Numbered from the stretch's first letter, positions 1-10,275 are shown. The stretch is DNA of 64,000 nt from UBA12170 sp964293475 (GCA_964293475.1 CAXYYJ010000028.1:8223-72222); one strand, 5' to 3'. Numbers and translations are program-made. Notes: generated by a model not told the origin, from the sequence alone.

Positions 1-1088
1 CCTTCAATAAGGATTTTATCATGACCGAATCCCGCGGGTAATTCAATGTAGCTTTCGTTTTGACGGGTGTTTCCCATTACGATTTTTTTCAGGAAATAGT
101 CGTTGTCGGTTTCTTTTTCGAGTACCAGCACATAGTTTTGATCTTCCGATTTCAGGATGGCCGATTGGGGCACCGAAAGAAGCGTATCGACAGCCACTAT
201 AATTTGCCCTTCAACATACTGATTGTTAAAGAGCTCCAGTGATTCAACATCTTCAATCCTGGCAAAACAATGAATGGCTTTTGAAGCCGAAAGCGACTTG
301 CTGATTGTGGTAATCATGGCTGTATTGTTGCCTATATTTCCGCCTATACCAAATTTAACCATTTGATTTACTGCAATATAACTCATATCGTTTTCAAAAA
401 CAGAGAGTTTAAGCTGGAAACTTCTATCGTCAACAATCTCGGCTATGCTTTGGTTGGGCTCCACATATTGCCCCTGACTAATATTGATGGCCGATACAAC
501 TCCCTGAATGGGTGATTTGATGGTGTAGTCATGTGCAAATATTCCGTTCTGAAGCGATTTGGTATCAACCCCAAGTTTTTTCAGCTTCATTTCCAAGGCA
601 TTAAATCTGGCTTGTTCGGCCAAAAATTCACTTTGCGCGAGCGTGAACTCTTTGGGAGTAATGATTTGCTCCTTTTGCATCTGCTGAATCCGGTCGAAAT
701 CGCTGCTCAAACGAGTGAGTAAGGCGAAGGATTCGGCATAGTTTTTCTGGGTATCGATAAACTCGTTGCCTGAAACTCTAAACAGCGGATCGCCAATATT
801 TACTGGTTTTGAATGACTACAGTAGATTTTTTCTATGATTCCGGGAATGGAAAGACTGATAAAAACCTCCCCCGAAACGGATGGAACTACCTGCCCGGTA
901 AAATGTACCTCTTTGGCGAAAGGCTGCCTGGTGGGTTGTCCCCATTTCATGGCTTCCGAGTTAAACTGAGCTTTGGAAATTACCAAAGAACTTTGCTCCT
1001 CCGAAGCAGCATTTTCAACAGAATTCTTGCACGAAAACAAGCTTAAACTTATCAGAATCAGGCTAATTAATATATTATTCCTTTGCAT
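1..1088 (-). CDS. RND efflux periplasmic adaptor (HlyD/CusB-type membrane fusion protein), partial
   Basis: This is the adaptor that links an inner-membrane RND pump to its outer-membrane channel. The frame starts at the ATG at 1086-1088 and stays open for 362 codons to the left edge, so the C-terminus lies outside the window. The N-terminus is a lipoprotein signal (hydrophobic stretch ending LSLFSC), so it is probably anchored by a lipid. The usual adaptor order follows: a barrel-sandwich half with VNIGDPLF, a helical hairpin around residues 115-165, the second half with KSPIQGVVSAINISQGQYV, then a beta-barrel domain. It begins 15 bp downstream of the CusA-TolC gene on the same strand, so the two are almost certainly co-transcribed and form one pump. 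The frame follows from reading the reverse complement directly. Substrate is inferred from the pump type only. Confidence 0.93.
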   Translation of the reverse strand, partial: MQRNNILISLILISLSLFSCKNSVENAASEEQSSLVISKAQFNSEAMKWGQPTRQPFAKEVHFTGQVVPSVSGEVFISLSIPGIIEKIYCSHSKPVNIGDPLFRVSGNEFIDTQKNYAESFALLTRLSSDFDRIQQMQKEQIITPKEFTLAQSEFLAEQARFNALEMKLKKLGVDTKSLQNGIFAHDYTIKSPIQGVVSAINISQGQYVEPNQSIAEIVDDRSFQLKLSVFENDMSYIAVNQMVKFGIGGNIGNNTAMITTISKSLSASKAIHCFARIEDVESLELFNNQYVEGQIIVAVDTLLSVPQSAILKSEDQNYVLVLEKETDNDYFLKKIVMGNTRQNESYIELPAGFGHDKILIE

Positions 1089-1103
1089 TTTTTTGTGGTT
1101 TTT

Positions 1104-4100
1104 TTAGTTTGAAAAGTAAATGATTTCTAATGCAGTAGTGCGAAACAAAAGCTTGTTATCGATGAACTCGCTTTGGATTTCAATGGCAGACTCGTAGCTA
1201 TTTACGAAATTATAGAAGTTTATTTCGCCCAGTTGATAGGATTTCAGGGCAATCTTCATGATTTCGTCGTAAAGTGGTTTTCCGGCCACCAGATAATCGC
1301 TGATGAGGGCTTTATATTTTAAATGCCCGGCCCATTTTTCGCTTAGGGTGTTCATAATCAAATCTCTTTGATGCGATATCTGCTGGTTTTGATATTCATT
1401 ACTAATAGCGGCAGCTTTTATTTTTGCACGATGAGCGCCATAGAACAAGGGCAGGCTTAGCCCAATTTGAAAGCCGTGATAATAGCTCGCTCCGCTATAT
1501 TTGTTGGTTCCTAAAAAATAATTGAGAGAAAGGTCGGGCAGAGCAAGGCTCTTTTCAATTTTAATTTGAGCCAAACCTTGACGGGATTTTATATCGAGCA
1601 AGCTGAAAACCGGCAGTGAATCGGGAATCGCTGTTATTTCGGGCAATTCTTCAACAACGGCTGGCAGGCTAAACGGTTCTTCATAATTCATATACATGGC
1701 CAAACGTTGAAGCGAGTTCTGGGCATCGACACGAATGGATTTGAGGAGGAGCCCGGTTTGATTTTTTTTGGCCTGAACACTCAGCATCTCCAACCGGCTC
1801 ATTTCGCCATTTTCAACTTTCTTTTCTACAAACCCCGCCAATTGAGTTAACAAACTATCGAGTTCGCGGTAGATTCTTTCCTTCTCCAACAAACTATGAT
1901 AGGTGTAATATGCTGCCGACACCGATTTTTTCAGCTCGTTTTCTTCCATCATTAATTCGGTTTCGGCCAAGCTCACCGATATTTGGGCCGATTTGAGCTG
2001 AGCCCGGTATAATGAAGGAAAGCTAAAGGACTGTTCAATGCCAAAAACCATAAGAGGATGATTGTTTTCAGCAATATTATTTTGGTCGAAGCCATAGCTA
2101 ATCAGGGTTTTATCGGGGGAGAATGTGGAAGATTGAAGCATTTTTTGTTCCTCCACTCTGTTTTTTAGGGCTGCGATATTGTTGTTATTCGAAAGGGCAA
2201 TGTTGATGGCTCCGGCGAGGTCGATTTCTTTGCTCTGGCTGTGGGCAAAAGAAACCGGAAGAATTAAGAACCCCAATATTATCAATGTTTTGGAGCGGGA
2301 AAACACCCTAAAAAATCGCGGAACAATTTTTCTGGAGTTCATAATTTCGAACAGCAAAGGCAAGGCAATAAGTGTGAGCAGTGTCGAAGTAATTAAACCA
2401 CCAATGACCACAGTGGCCAATGGACGCTGAACTTCGGCACCTGCGCCGGTAGAAATTGCCATTGGCAAAAAGCCCATGGCCGCGGCACCCGCAGTGAGTA
2501 ATACAGGACGCAACCGGTTTTTGGTTCCCATTAAAATGAGCTCCCGCATATTTTTAACTCCCTGATGTTGAAGCTCTTTTAAATGCTCAATAAGCACAAT
2601 GCCATTCAGCACGGCAATTCCAAAGAGCGCAATAAAACCAATTCCCGCCGAAACGCTAAATGGCATTCCGCGGGCCCACAACAGAAAAACGCCTCCCACT
2701 GTGGCCAAAGGAATGGAGGTGAAAATTAAAAGGGCATCGCGAAGCGATTTAAAGGCAAAGTGCAGAAAAATAAAGATGAGCAATAAGGCCACCGGAACGG
2801 CAAACATGAGTCGGTTGGTGGCATTTTTCAGGTTCTCAAATTGGCCGCCGTATTCAATATAATACCCCGGCTTGAGTGTAATCTTTCCGTCAATCTTCTT
2901 CTGGATGTCTTCAATAACCGATTGCAAATCGCGGTTACGAACATTCACACTAACCACCACCCGCCTGTGGGTATTGTCTCTCGAAATCTTGGCTGGACCA
3001 TAGGTGTATTGTATGTCGGCCAACTCTGAGAATGGCACCTGATAACCATTAGAGACGGGAACTTGCAGGTTTCTGATATCGTTGATGTCGGTTCGGCTTT
3101 CGGTATTTAACCGCATCACCACATCAAATCGCTTTTCGCCTTCGAAAATCATTCCGGCCGATTTCCCGCCAAAAGCAGCTGATAGATAGGAATTTAGCGT
3201 TTGAATATCGGTTCCATAGTAAGCTATTTTGTTTCTGTTGTATTCCACTTTAATCTGGGGCAGACCGCTGGTTTTCTCCAGAATGATATCGCTGGCACCG
3301 GGCACATTGGCTATGGCATTTTTTACTTCTAAGGCTTTTTTGTTGATATAGTCCAAATCTTCCCCATATATTTTGATGGCAATATCGGACCGAACCCCCG
3401 TAATTAACTCGTTAAACCTCATTTCAATGGGTTGGGTGAACTCGTACTCAACTCCGGGAATAATGCTCAGAGCCTCCTTAAATTTCTCCGCAAGGTCTTC
3501 CTTATCTTTGGCCAATTTCCAGTTATCTCTGGGTTTTAGCTTGATAATCATGTCAATTTCTTCCATCGACATGGGGTCGGTGGGGACTTCGGCTGCACCA
3601 ATTCTCGATACAATCTGGCTTATTTCGTTGGGGAATTCCTTGATTAGAATATTCTCCATTTTTGTGGTCATTTCAACGGTTTTTGACAGCGATGTCCCGG
3701 TTTTTAAAACGGGTTGAATCACAAAATCCCCTTCGTCGAGGGTTGGGACAAACTCGCCACCCATTCGTGAGAACAAAAGACCAGTTATTACCAGCGATGC
3801 CAAAGCCATGCTCAAAACCACCTTTTTATGATTGCACGCCCACTTGATGGAGGGCAGGTATAATTTGTAAATGAAGTCCATCAACCGCTGAGAAAGGTTT
3901 TTGCCTTCCTTAGCTGAGGGTCTTAGAAATAAGGACGAAGCCACTGGCAACCAGGTTAATCCCAAAATCATAGCCCCCATAATGGCAAAGGAAAATGACA
4001 ACGCCATGGGTCGGAACATTTTTCCTTCAACCCCTGTTAATGACAAAATGGGAATGAAAACTATGAGAATAATGACTTGCCCAAATATGGCGGAGCTCAT

Positions 4101-5447
4101 CATTTTCGAAGCTCCTTCAAAGGAAACTTTGTCCATAAGTGGCTGAATATCGCCGGTTTTATTATCGAGAAACTCGGTACGGTGAATGGCCATTTTTATG
4201 GCAATGAATTCCACAATGATAACGGCCCCATCGATGATAATCCCAAAGTCGAGGGCTCCCAGACTCATTAAGTTGGCATCGATACCGAAAATGTACATCA
4301 TTCCGATGGTAAAAAGCAGGGCTAATGGAATCATGGAGGCAATTACCAGCGCCGACCGGAAATTCCCCAGCAGCAGAATAACAATAAAAAGCACGATGAT
4401 GGCCCCAAGTATGAGGTTTTCAATGACCGTAAACGATGTTTTGGAAATAAGCTCGCTGCGCTCCAGAATTGGATTTATAAATACACCTTCGGGCAGGTTT
4501 TCCTGAATCTGAGCCACGCGGCGTTTTACTTCGTCAATAACCACTTTGGAGTTGGCATTCTTGAGCATCATAATTTGCCCCAACACTGTTTCGCCGTTGC
4601 CGTTGGCGGTAATTGCCCCAAACCTGTTGGCAAAACCATAGTTAACAGTGGCCACATCTTTAATCAAAATAATGGTACCATCGGTATTTTTAACAACGAT
4701 ATTCCCAATATCTTCCAGGCTTTTGGCTTGTCCATCACCACGAATGAAATAGCTTTGATTGGTTTTTTCGATGTATGCTCCTCCCGAGATGCTGTTGTTT
4801 TTTTCAATGGCCGAGAAAATATCCATTAAATTCAGGTCGAAACTCTTGAGAATGGTTGGATTGATCGCTATTTCATATTGCTTTAAATAGCCTCCCCAGC
4901 TGTTTATCTCCACAACTCCATTAATCCCCGAAAGACGCCGTTTTATAATCCAGTCTTGAATGGTCCTCAGCTCCATGGCGGAGTATTTGTCGCGAAACTC
5001 AGGTTTCACATCGACAATGTATTGATATATTTCGCCCAATCCGGTGGTGATGGGTCCCATTTCCGGAGTTCCGTATTCTTCGGGAATATTGGCCGAAGCA
5101 CTTTTAATTTTTTCGGAAATCAGCTGACGGGGAAGGTAAGTTCCCAGCTTTTCGTCGAAGACAATGGTTACCACAGAAATTCCAAATTTCGAAATGGATC
5201 GAATTTCCTGAACTCCGGGCAAGTTTGCCATCTCCATTTCAACGGGAGCTGTTATAAATTGCTCTATCTCCTGGGTGGAAAGATTGCCTGAGGTGGTAAT
5301 CACCTGCACCTGATTGTTGGTAATATCGGGTACCGCCCCCACCGGAATTTTGATTATGGCGTAAATACCAAAAGACGCCATGGTGATGGTGAACAAAATG
5401 ATAATAAGCTTATTCCTGATACTGAAGTCGATGATTTTTTCTAACAT
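1104..5447 (-). CDS. CusA/CzcA family heavy-metal RND pump fused to a TolC-like outer-membrane factor
   Basis: The first roughly 1045 residues form an RND proton-driven efflux transporter of the heavy-metal type. It has the N-terminal GAVPDITNNQVQVIT signature and the TM4 motif DFGIIIDGAVIIVE near residue 405, with the acidic residues used for proton relay in CzcA-like pumps. The remaining roughly 380 residues are a TolC-like outer-membrane efflux protein rich in coiled coil. Between them, near residues 1050-1070, lies a signal-peptide-like stretch (LIILGFLILPVSFAHSQ), as if a separate secreted TolC gene had been joined in frame. Such CusA-TolC fusions of about 1450 residues are common in Bacteroidota, so 1447 residues is normal. 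The adaptor gene follows 15 bp downstream and a DUF748 gene ends 45 bp upstream. Metal specificity (Cu/Ag versus Co/Zn/Cd) cannot be read from the sequence. Confidence 0.95.
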   Translation of the reverse strand: MLEKIIDFSIRNKLIIILFTITMASFGIYAIIKIPVGAVPDITNNQVQVITTSGNLSTQEIEQFITAPVEMEMANLPGVQEIRSISKFGISVVTIVFDEKLGTYLPRQLISEKIKSASANIPEEYGTPEMGPITTGLGEIYQYIVDVKPEFRDKYSAMELRTIQDWIIKRRLSGINGVVEINSWGGYLKQYEIAINPTILKSFDLNLMDIFSAIEKNNSISGGAYIEKTNQSYFIRGDGQAKSLEDIGNIVVKNTDGTIILIKDVATVNYGFANRFGAITANGNGETVLGQIMMLKNANSKVVIDEVKRRVAQIQENLPEGVFINPILERSELISKTSFTVIENLILGAIIVLFIVILLLGNFRSALVIASMIPLALLFTIGMMYIFGIDANLMSLGALDFGIIIDGAVIIVEFIAIKMAIHRTEFLDNKTGDIQPLMDKVSFEGASKMMSSAIFGQVIILIVFIPILSLTGVEGKMFRPMALSFSFAIMGAMILGLTWLPVASSLFLRPSAKEGKNLSQRLMDFIYKLYLPSIKWACNHKKVVLSMALASLVITGLLFSRMGGEFVPTLDEGDFVIQPVLKTGTSLSKTVEMTTKMENILIKEFPNEISQIVSRIGAAEVPTDPMSMEEIDMIIKLKPRDNWKLAKDKEDLAEKFKEALSIIPGVEYEFTQPIEMRFNELITGVRSDIAIKIYGEDLDYINKKALEVKNAIANVPGASDIILEKTSGLPQIKVEYNRNKIAYYGTDIQTLNSYLSAAFGGKSAGMIFEGEKRFDVVMRLNTESRTDINDIRNLQVPVSNGYQVPFSELADIQYTYGPAKISRDNTHRRVVVSVNVRNRDLQSVIEDIQKKIDGKITLKPGYYIEYGGQFENLKNATNRLMFAVPVALLLIFIFLHFAFKSLRDALLIFTSIPLATVGGVFLLWARGMPFSVSAGIGFIALFGIAVLNGIVLIEHLKELQHQGVKNMRELILMGTKNRLRPVLLTAGAAAMGFLPMAISTGAGAEVQRPLATVVIGGLITSTLLTLIALPLLFEIMNSRKIVPRFFRVFSRSKTLIILGFLILPVSFAHSQSKEIDLAGAINIALSNNNNIAALKNRVEEQKMLQSSTFSPDKTLISYGFDQNNIAENNHPLMVFGIEQSFSFPSLYRAQLKSAQISVSLAETELMMEENELKKSVSAAYYTYHSLLEKERIYRELDSLLTQLAGFVEKKVENGEMSRLEMLSVQAKKNQTGLLLKSIRVDAQNSLQRLAMYMNYEEPFSLPAVVEELPEITAIPDSLPVFSLLDIKSRQGLAQIKIEKSLALPDLSLNYFLGTNKYSGASYYHGFQIGLSLPLFYGAHRAKIKAAAISNEYQNQQISHQRDLIMNTLSEKWAGHLKYKALISDYLVAGKPLYDEIMKIALKSYQLGEINFYNFVNSYESAIEIQSEFIDNKLLFRTTALEIIYFSN

Positions 5448-5492
5448 TCTGAGTGGTTTTTAGTAGTGAGTGTAATTAGTGATTGCAAATAT

Positions 5493-7649
5493 CTATTCCA
5501 ATTCTTCCCCTTCCATGGTATATTTTACTTCGAACATGGGAATGCTGCCAACATTTTTTGGTGCGCGGCTATCGGGAAGGTAGAATTTTACCTGGGTGCT
5601 GTCGTTGAGCTTCTTAAGAAAATTGTAAAAATTGTTTTTGCGGGTTTGATCGAAAACCAGCGAAAGGGAATCGACCACTTTTTGTGGAACCAGTACCCTT
5701 GCTGCATCTATCTGGCTGGCAGAATCCTGACCTGTGGCCTGTTGAAGAAATCTGGTGAAATCATCCTCATTTGATTTATAGTTTTTGCCAGTGGCCAGCT
5801 CGTATTTCTTTCCCGCCTCGTTCATTAGAATCTCTTTCTTTTCCAAATCACGGTCGTTGAAATAGACCAATTCAATTTTCAGCTCGGGTTTTTTCTTTTC
5901 CAATTGGGTGAGCAAATCGGCTTGTCTTTCAATCTTCGACGTCAATGTTGTATCTAAATAGCTGAATTCTATGGTTTTAATATCGCTTGGATCCACATTT
6001 AACGATGCCGAGAGCAAATCGTAGGGTGCCAAAGCCACCTTTACCACAAGGTTTTTCAGGGTGGTCCAAACCAATTTTCTGATATTAATCTGGGGGTCGT
6101 TCAGGTCGCCCCGCACCGGAATATCGAGGTTAATCACCCCATTTCGATCTTTGAGAATATAAAGAGCAATTTTGAGTGGGAGTTTGTAGAGCCCACCCAC
6201 TTTGGGGCCCACTTCGGCATGGTGAATCACTAATTTGTTGTCGCTGCTGAGCTGTCCACCTTTAATTTTGGTCACCGATTTATAATACATGTCGCCATAG
6301 AGAATGGGAAAACCGGTATATCGTTTGGAATAAATATTCAAATCGCTGAGCACAAAATCTCGAATCACATAGTCCAGGTCAATATCCATGGGGTTTTCCG
6401 GATTAAGTCCTACCTGAGCCACCAAAGTTCCCCGGTGATTCAGCAGCATGGTGCTGTAGAGGTCTATCCATTTGGCGGTGCTGTAGATGCTGTCGGTATT
6501 CATCATGATTTCGCTCAGGTGGTAGGTAAAAGGCTCATCGGCTGTATTATCCACCAAATCCATGATACCATTCTGAATGCTGATATAATCGAAACCGTAG
6601 AATAATTCGGGTTTTGGCAGGCTGTCAACCACAATGCTTGTATTAGCAGTTGCTATTTCGTCGGTTTTCATGGCTTCCAAAAGGTTGATGGTGGAGTCGT
6701 AGAACTCAACATAGACCATGGGATTGGCAATTATCAGGGTATCGAAGGCATAATGAGCCCTGAAATAGTCTATTTTCTTGATGTTTCCATAAATATGCCC
6801 TGCCTGGAGCAGGGGCTTTTGACGCAAATCGGTGGTTTTAAAATTGAACAAATCGTAGCTTCCGGTCACTAAAACTCGATCGATACTATCCAGATTTCCA
6901 ACAATTTTAAGGGTTGTATTCAGATTTCCTTCGAGAGAGCCAAGGCTGGCAAAAGGAAGTGTGTATTCGTAGAAGGGTTCAATATCGAGTTTATCAACGG
7001 TAAGATCGATATTGAAATGGTTGGTTTTGGGTTCAAAGTCAATTTTCGACTGAAAAAATCCGCCATTATTAAATGAAAATTTCAATCCGGCCTCCGAAGA
7101 GTTCTCCTGGTCGAAGCTGATATAGGGAATGCGAAAATGCAATTCGCTGGTGGTAAAGGTTTTATTCATCAATTTGTCTTCGTAAATGAACAAACCGTTT
7201 CTAAGTTCCAGATTGGAGAGCTCGAAAATATAGTTGGTGGGCTCCTCGTTGGGGTTAGCGGGAATGGTGTCGGCTGATTCTAAAAACCGGGGGATGTCGT
7301 CGAAATTGAAAGTGCTGTCGTTTTGAACGATATTGGCTTTGAGTCCTTCGATAAAAAACTGCTGAACCACAATGCGGTCGCTAAAAAACTGAAGCGGTTT
7401 GGTATTGACAAAAAGGGTATCGAATGCCACAAACACATCTTTCCCGTTGGGCTCGAACAGCTTAAAATTCACGAGTTTAACACTTCCGCTAAAATAGCTG
7501 ATTTCTATTTTTTCAAGGTCTATTTGCCTCCCAATATACTCTTTGCTGTGTTCAATGGCATATTTACGGGCCATTTCGGGGGCATAAAGCAGAAGACCTG
7601 TAATAATTACAACTATTAAAACAGTAATAATCAGCAATATCTTTTTCAT
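5493..7649 (-). CDS. DUF748 / AsmA-like envelope protein
   Basis: This 718-residue protein begins with a single membrane anchor (KKILLIITVLIVVIITGLLL) followed by a long periplasmic region. The early segment with ARKYAIEHSKEYIGRQIDLEKIEI and later repeated beta-strand modules match the DUF748 group of the AsmA/YhdP/TamB-like superfamily. These proteins are tied to outer-membrane lipid transport or integrity, but the precise role of this one is unknown. A C-terminal segment around residues 560-650 is charged and helical. It is the first gene of the efflux transcription unit, ending 45 bp before the pump gene, so it may be co-expressed with it; a functional link is inference. The start is the ATG at 7647-7649, which places the anchor at the N-terminus. 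Confidence 0.85.
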   Translation of the reverse strand: MKKILLIITVLIVVIITGLLLYAPEMARKYAIEHSKEYIGRQIDLEKIEISYFSGSVKLVNFKLFEPNGKDVFVAFDTLFVNTKPLQFFSDRIVVQQFFIEGLKANIVQNDSTFNFDDIPRFLESADTIPANPNEEPTNYIFELSNLELRNGLFIYEDKLMNKTFTTSELHFRIPYISFDQENSSEAGLKFSFNNGGFFQSKIDFEPKTNHFNIDLTVDKLDIEPFYEYTLPFASLGSLEGNLNTTLKIVGNLDSIDRVLVTGSYDLFNFKTTDLRQKPLLQAGHIYGNIKKIDYFRAHYAFDTLIIANPMVYVEFYDSTINLLEAMKTDEIATANTSIVVDSLPKPELFYGFDYISIQNGIMDLVDNTADEPFTYHLSEIMMNTDSIYSTAKWIDLYSTMLLNHRGTLVAQVGLNPENPMDIDLDYVIRDFVLSDLNIYSKRYTGFPILYGDMYYKSVTKIKGGQLSSDNKLVIHHAEVGPKVGGLYKLPLKIALYILKDRNGVINLDIPVRGDLNDPQINIRKLVWTTLKNLVVKVALAPYDLLSASLNVDPSDIKTIEFSYLDTTLTSKIERQADLLTQLEKKKPELKIELVYFNDRDLEKKEILMNEAGKKYELATGKNYKSNEDDFTRFLQQATGQDSASQIDAARVLVPQKVVDSLSLVFDQTRKNNFYNFLKKLNDSTQVKFYLPDSRAPKNVGSIPMFEVKYTMEGEELE

Positions 7650-7965
7650 GGGTACATGATGGTATTTAATGGTTCACTTTCTAAAAACTCAGGATATCTA
7701 AATTACTATTCTATCCGGGATCGTAAAGGTGTAAAAGTACGAAATACAAATGGAAATGGGATTTGATTTTGGCACTTTTTCGCTCTTCAAAGCCCTAATT
7801 TATTGAGAAACTTAATAAAACCTTTAAATACCATCTATCCTTTCACTAAAAAACATCATCATTCTTTATGTGGATCAGATAATTAGCAAATTCTTAATAA
7901 TTTCCAATAACCATAACCTGGCATAAGCCCATAAATTTGCGGGCTCAAAAAACCTAAAAACAGCA
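7650..7965. other. Divergent intergenic region between the DUF748 gene and trhO
   Basis: This 316-bp AT-rich stretch separates two divergently transcribed genes. The right end carries the trhO promoter (7932-7939). No exact TAnnTTTG was found for the minus-strand gene; the nearest is a one-mismatch TACTTTTA on the minus strand. No coding or RNA feature is visible. Confidence 0.6.
7932..7939 (+). promoter_or_regulatory. Bacteroidota -7 promoter element of trhO
   Basis: TAAATTTG matches the TAnnTTTG consensus of the primary sigma factor of Bacteroidota. It lies 26 bp before the trhO ATG, giving a short leader. No clear -33 TTTG was identified. Confidence 0.6.
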
Positions 7966-9006
7966 ATGCCTTTACATAACCGAATCAACCGCGACGAACT
8001 GAAAACCAAACTTTTGGCAGAGTCCTTTCAACGCAAAACCATTTCTTTTTACCGATACTTTATTCTCAACTCTCCCCAGGAGTTTCGCGATGCCATTTAC
8101 CGCGATTGGGACCATCTGAACTGCTTCGGCAGAATTTACGTGGCCCGCGAAGGCATCAACGCCCAAATGAGTGTGCCGGAACATCATTTTGATGAATTTC
8201 TGAAAACCCTTGAAAAATATCCCATTTTTGAGCAGATTCCCATTAAATATGCCGTAGAAGACGATGGCAAATCCTTCTACAAACTTACCATTAAGGTTCG
8301 CCCAAAATTGGTGGCTGATGGCCTTAGCGACGATGCTTTCGATGTGACCAATGTGGGAAAACACTTGTCGGGACTGGAGTTTCACGAGAAGTTGAGCGAG
8401 CCGGGAACCGTGGTGGTGGATATGAGAAATCTTTACGAAAGTGAGATTGGCCGGTTCGAAAATGCCATTTGCCCCGAGGCCGATACCTTTAAGGAGGAAC
8501 TTGAAATTGTGCTCGATGTGCTGGCGGATAATAAGAACCAAAAAGTGCTGCTCTATTGTACAGGTGGAATTCGCTGCGAAAAGGCCAGTGCCTACCTGAA
8601 ACATCATGGTTTCCAGGATGTAAACCAGTTGCACGGCGGGGTTTTGGAATACGTGAGACAGATTAAATCAGAAGGATTGGAATCGAAGTTTCTGGGGAAA
8701 AACTTTGTGTTCGATGCCCGAATGGCCGAAGATGTAAACGGGCAAATTTTAGCCAGTTGTCACCAGTGTGGCCGCCCCTTTGACAGCCATAAAAACTGCG
8801 CCAACAATGCTTGTCATCTGCTGTTTATTCAATGTCCGCAATGTGCTGCGCAATACGATAACTGCTGTAGCAACGAATGTAAAGATGAGCACCACCGGTT
8901 TTTGGCAGAGCCTTCGACCTATAAAATGGCTCCAAAACCGACTAAGAAGTACAGAAAAAGCATGGCGATGGCTCTGCGTGAAAGAGAAATTGCCTCTGCA
9001 ATTTAA
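7966..9006 (+). CDS. trhO: tRNA uridine(34) hydroxylase, rhodanese family (TrhO/YceA)
   Basis: The protein has the TrhO/YceA architecture: an N-terminal acylphosphatase-like domain (about residues 15-110), a rhodanese domain with the active-site loop YCTGGIRCEKAS, and a C-terminal cysteine-rich segment with several CxxC pairs that probably binds zinc. In this family the enzyme makes 5-hydroxyuridine at the tRNA wobble position in an oxygen-dependent way, using the rhodanese cysteine. The length of 346 residues matches the E. coli protein (350). The start ATG lies 26 bp after a -7 element. It is a monocistronic gene; the convergent M28 peptidase gene ends 16 bp downstream. The assignment is confident from the CTGGIRCEKAS motif together with the C-terminal cysteines. 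Confidence 0.95.
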   Translation: MPLHNRINRDELKTKLLAESFQRKTISFYRYFILNSPQEFRDAIYRDWDHLNCFGRIYVAREGINAQMSVPEHHFDEFLKTLEKYPIFEQIPIKYAVEDDGKSFYKLTIKVRPKLVADGLSDDAFDVTNVGKHLSGLEFHEKLSEPGTVVVDMRNLYESEIGRFENAICPEADTFKEELEIVLDVLADNKNQKVLLYCTGGIRCEKASAYLKHHGFQDVNQLHGGVLEYVRQIKSEGLESKFLGKNFVFDARMAEDVNGQILASCHQCGRPFDSHKNCANNACHLLFIQCPQCAAQYDNCCSNECKDEHHRFLAEPSTYKMAPKPTKKYRKSMAMALREREIASAI

Positions 9007-9022
9007 CTATTTCGCCAGAGTT

Positions 9023-10219
9023 CTATTCAACCATAAGCTTTTGAACCACCGAACCGTTTTGAGTTTCAACTTTTACAAAATAGAGCCCGCTTGCCAGCGA
9101 CGACAACGAAATGGGGATGTTTTGTTCTGGATTCAAACGAATTGATACTGGGTATCCGTTCAACGCTTGACCCAGCTGGTTCAACAAGTACAATTGAGCC
9201 GTTTGAGTTTGTTGGGTTTCAATACGAATCTGGGTGAAACCGACTGCCGGATTGGGCATTAACTGCATGGACAAACCAGCTGCATTTGGTAACTCATTAG
9301 ACGACATATTGATATCAGGAGTGGACATATTGGCTACTGCGCCAATGCATAGTTTTGAACTTTCGTAAAAATAATCCATGTTTAAAATGGCTATTCTGTC
9401 CTGTTCGGTGTGATAATAGGGATTAAAATCGCCCCCATAATACTCTTCAATAACCAAAACCGAAGGATATCCATGGTTCCAAAAGCTGGCATGGTCGCTG
9501 GCCGATGTTCCGGGGAGCTCTATAACCGGATTCACCGCAATGTCATAAACCTGAACCATTTCCATCATATAATCGGCCAAAAGGTTGGAGTTGGCATTGT
9601 ATGACGAGTGAAGCTCCACCACACCATCGCCATCAGCATCCCACGAAATCATGTCCATATTGACCACTGCATGAATAATATCTCCATTGGCGGCTGCTTC
9701 AACTGCATAATTATTGCTACCTACCAGGCCGATTTCTTCTTCGTCCCAAAGGGCATAGATGATGGAATATTCAAAGTCAATTTGCGAAAAAATGCGGGCT
9801 GCTTCGAGCACTGCTGCGGTTCCGCTGGCGTTGTCGTCGGCGCAATAATAATCCACGGCATCGTAATGGGCGCAAATCATGTAATATTCATCGGGATAAA
9901 GGCTTCCGGTTTGAACACCCACCACATTGATTCCACCCATGCTGTAGGTTTGCTTTTCAGCGGAAAGACCATATGACAAAAGAGTTTCGTAAATATACTC
10001 GGCAGCCAGATTATTCCCCCAGGAGCTTACTCTGTGGGTAATGGTGGTTTCGAGCCCATTGATGGTAACAGGATCTTCGCCACTCAGATTGCGCATTTGC
10101 TGAATGAGCGAGTCGCGGTTTATAGTGTTAATGACATTCTCCACATAATTGTTGTAGACCTGACCATAGGAAAACACAACAGAAACGAAAAGGGAAAAAG
10201 AAAGTACAAATTTTTTCAT
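9023..10219 (-). CDS. Secreted M28 family zinc aminopeptidase with T9SS sorting domain
   Basis: This is a secreted metallopeptidase exported through the type IX secretion system. It has a signal peptide (KKFVLSFSLFVSVVFSYGQ) and an M28 catalytic domain with the expected zinc and catalytic residues: His118 in AHYDAVD, Asp128/129 in CADDNASG, the acidic pair in WDEEEIG near 160-162, Asp189 in NMDMIS, and His270 in YYHTEQD. The last roughly 85 residues are a type A T9SS C-terminal domain, with LMPNPAVGFTQIRI and GLYFVKVETQNGSVVQKLMV. The product is probably surface-bound or released and cleaves N-terminal residues from peptides. A second M28 gene ends 56 bp upstream on the same strand, suggesting a two-peptidase operon. 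The substrate is not predictable from the sequence. Confidence 0.93.
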   Translation of the reverse strand: MKKFVLSFSLFVSVVFSYGQVYNNYVENVINTINRDSLIQQMRNLSGEDPVTINGLETTITHRVSSWGNNLAAEYIYETLLSYGLSAEKQTYSMGGINVVGVQTGSLYPDEYYMICAHYDAVDYYCADDNASGTAAVLEAARIFSQIDFEYSIIYALWDEEEIGLVGSNNYAVEAAANGDIIHAVVNMDMISWDADGDGVVELHSSYNANSNLLADYMMEMVQVYDIAVNPVIELPGTSASDHASFWNHGYPSVLVIEEYYGGDFNPYYHTEQDRIAILNMDYFYESSKLCIGAVANMSTPDINMSSNELPNAAGLSMQLMPNPAVGFTQIRIETQQTQTAQLYLLNQLGQALNGYPVSIRLNPEQNIPISLSSLASGLYFVKVETQNGSVVQKLMVE

Positions 10220-10275
10220 GGTGTTTGTGATTGATTTATAATGAGTTTGTGAATGATGTTTTTAATATTTCGGGG

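Noticed and set aside
7972..8634. 220-codon minus-strand open frame inside trhO
   Set aside because: It is antisense to a clearly assigned gene, has no family pattern or promoter, and mirrors the codon structure of trhO.
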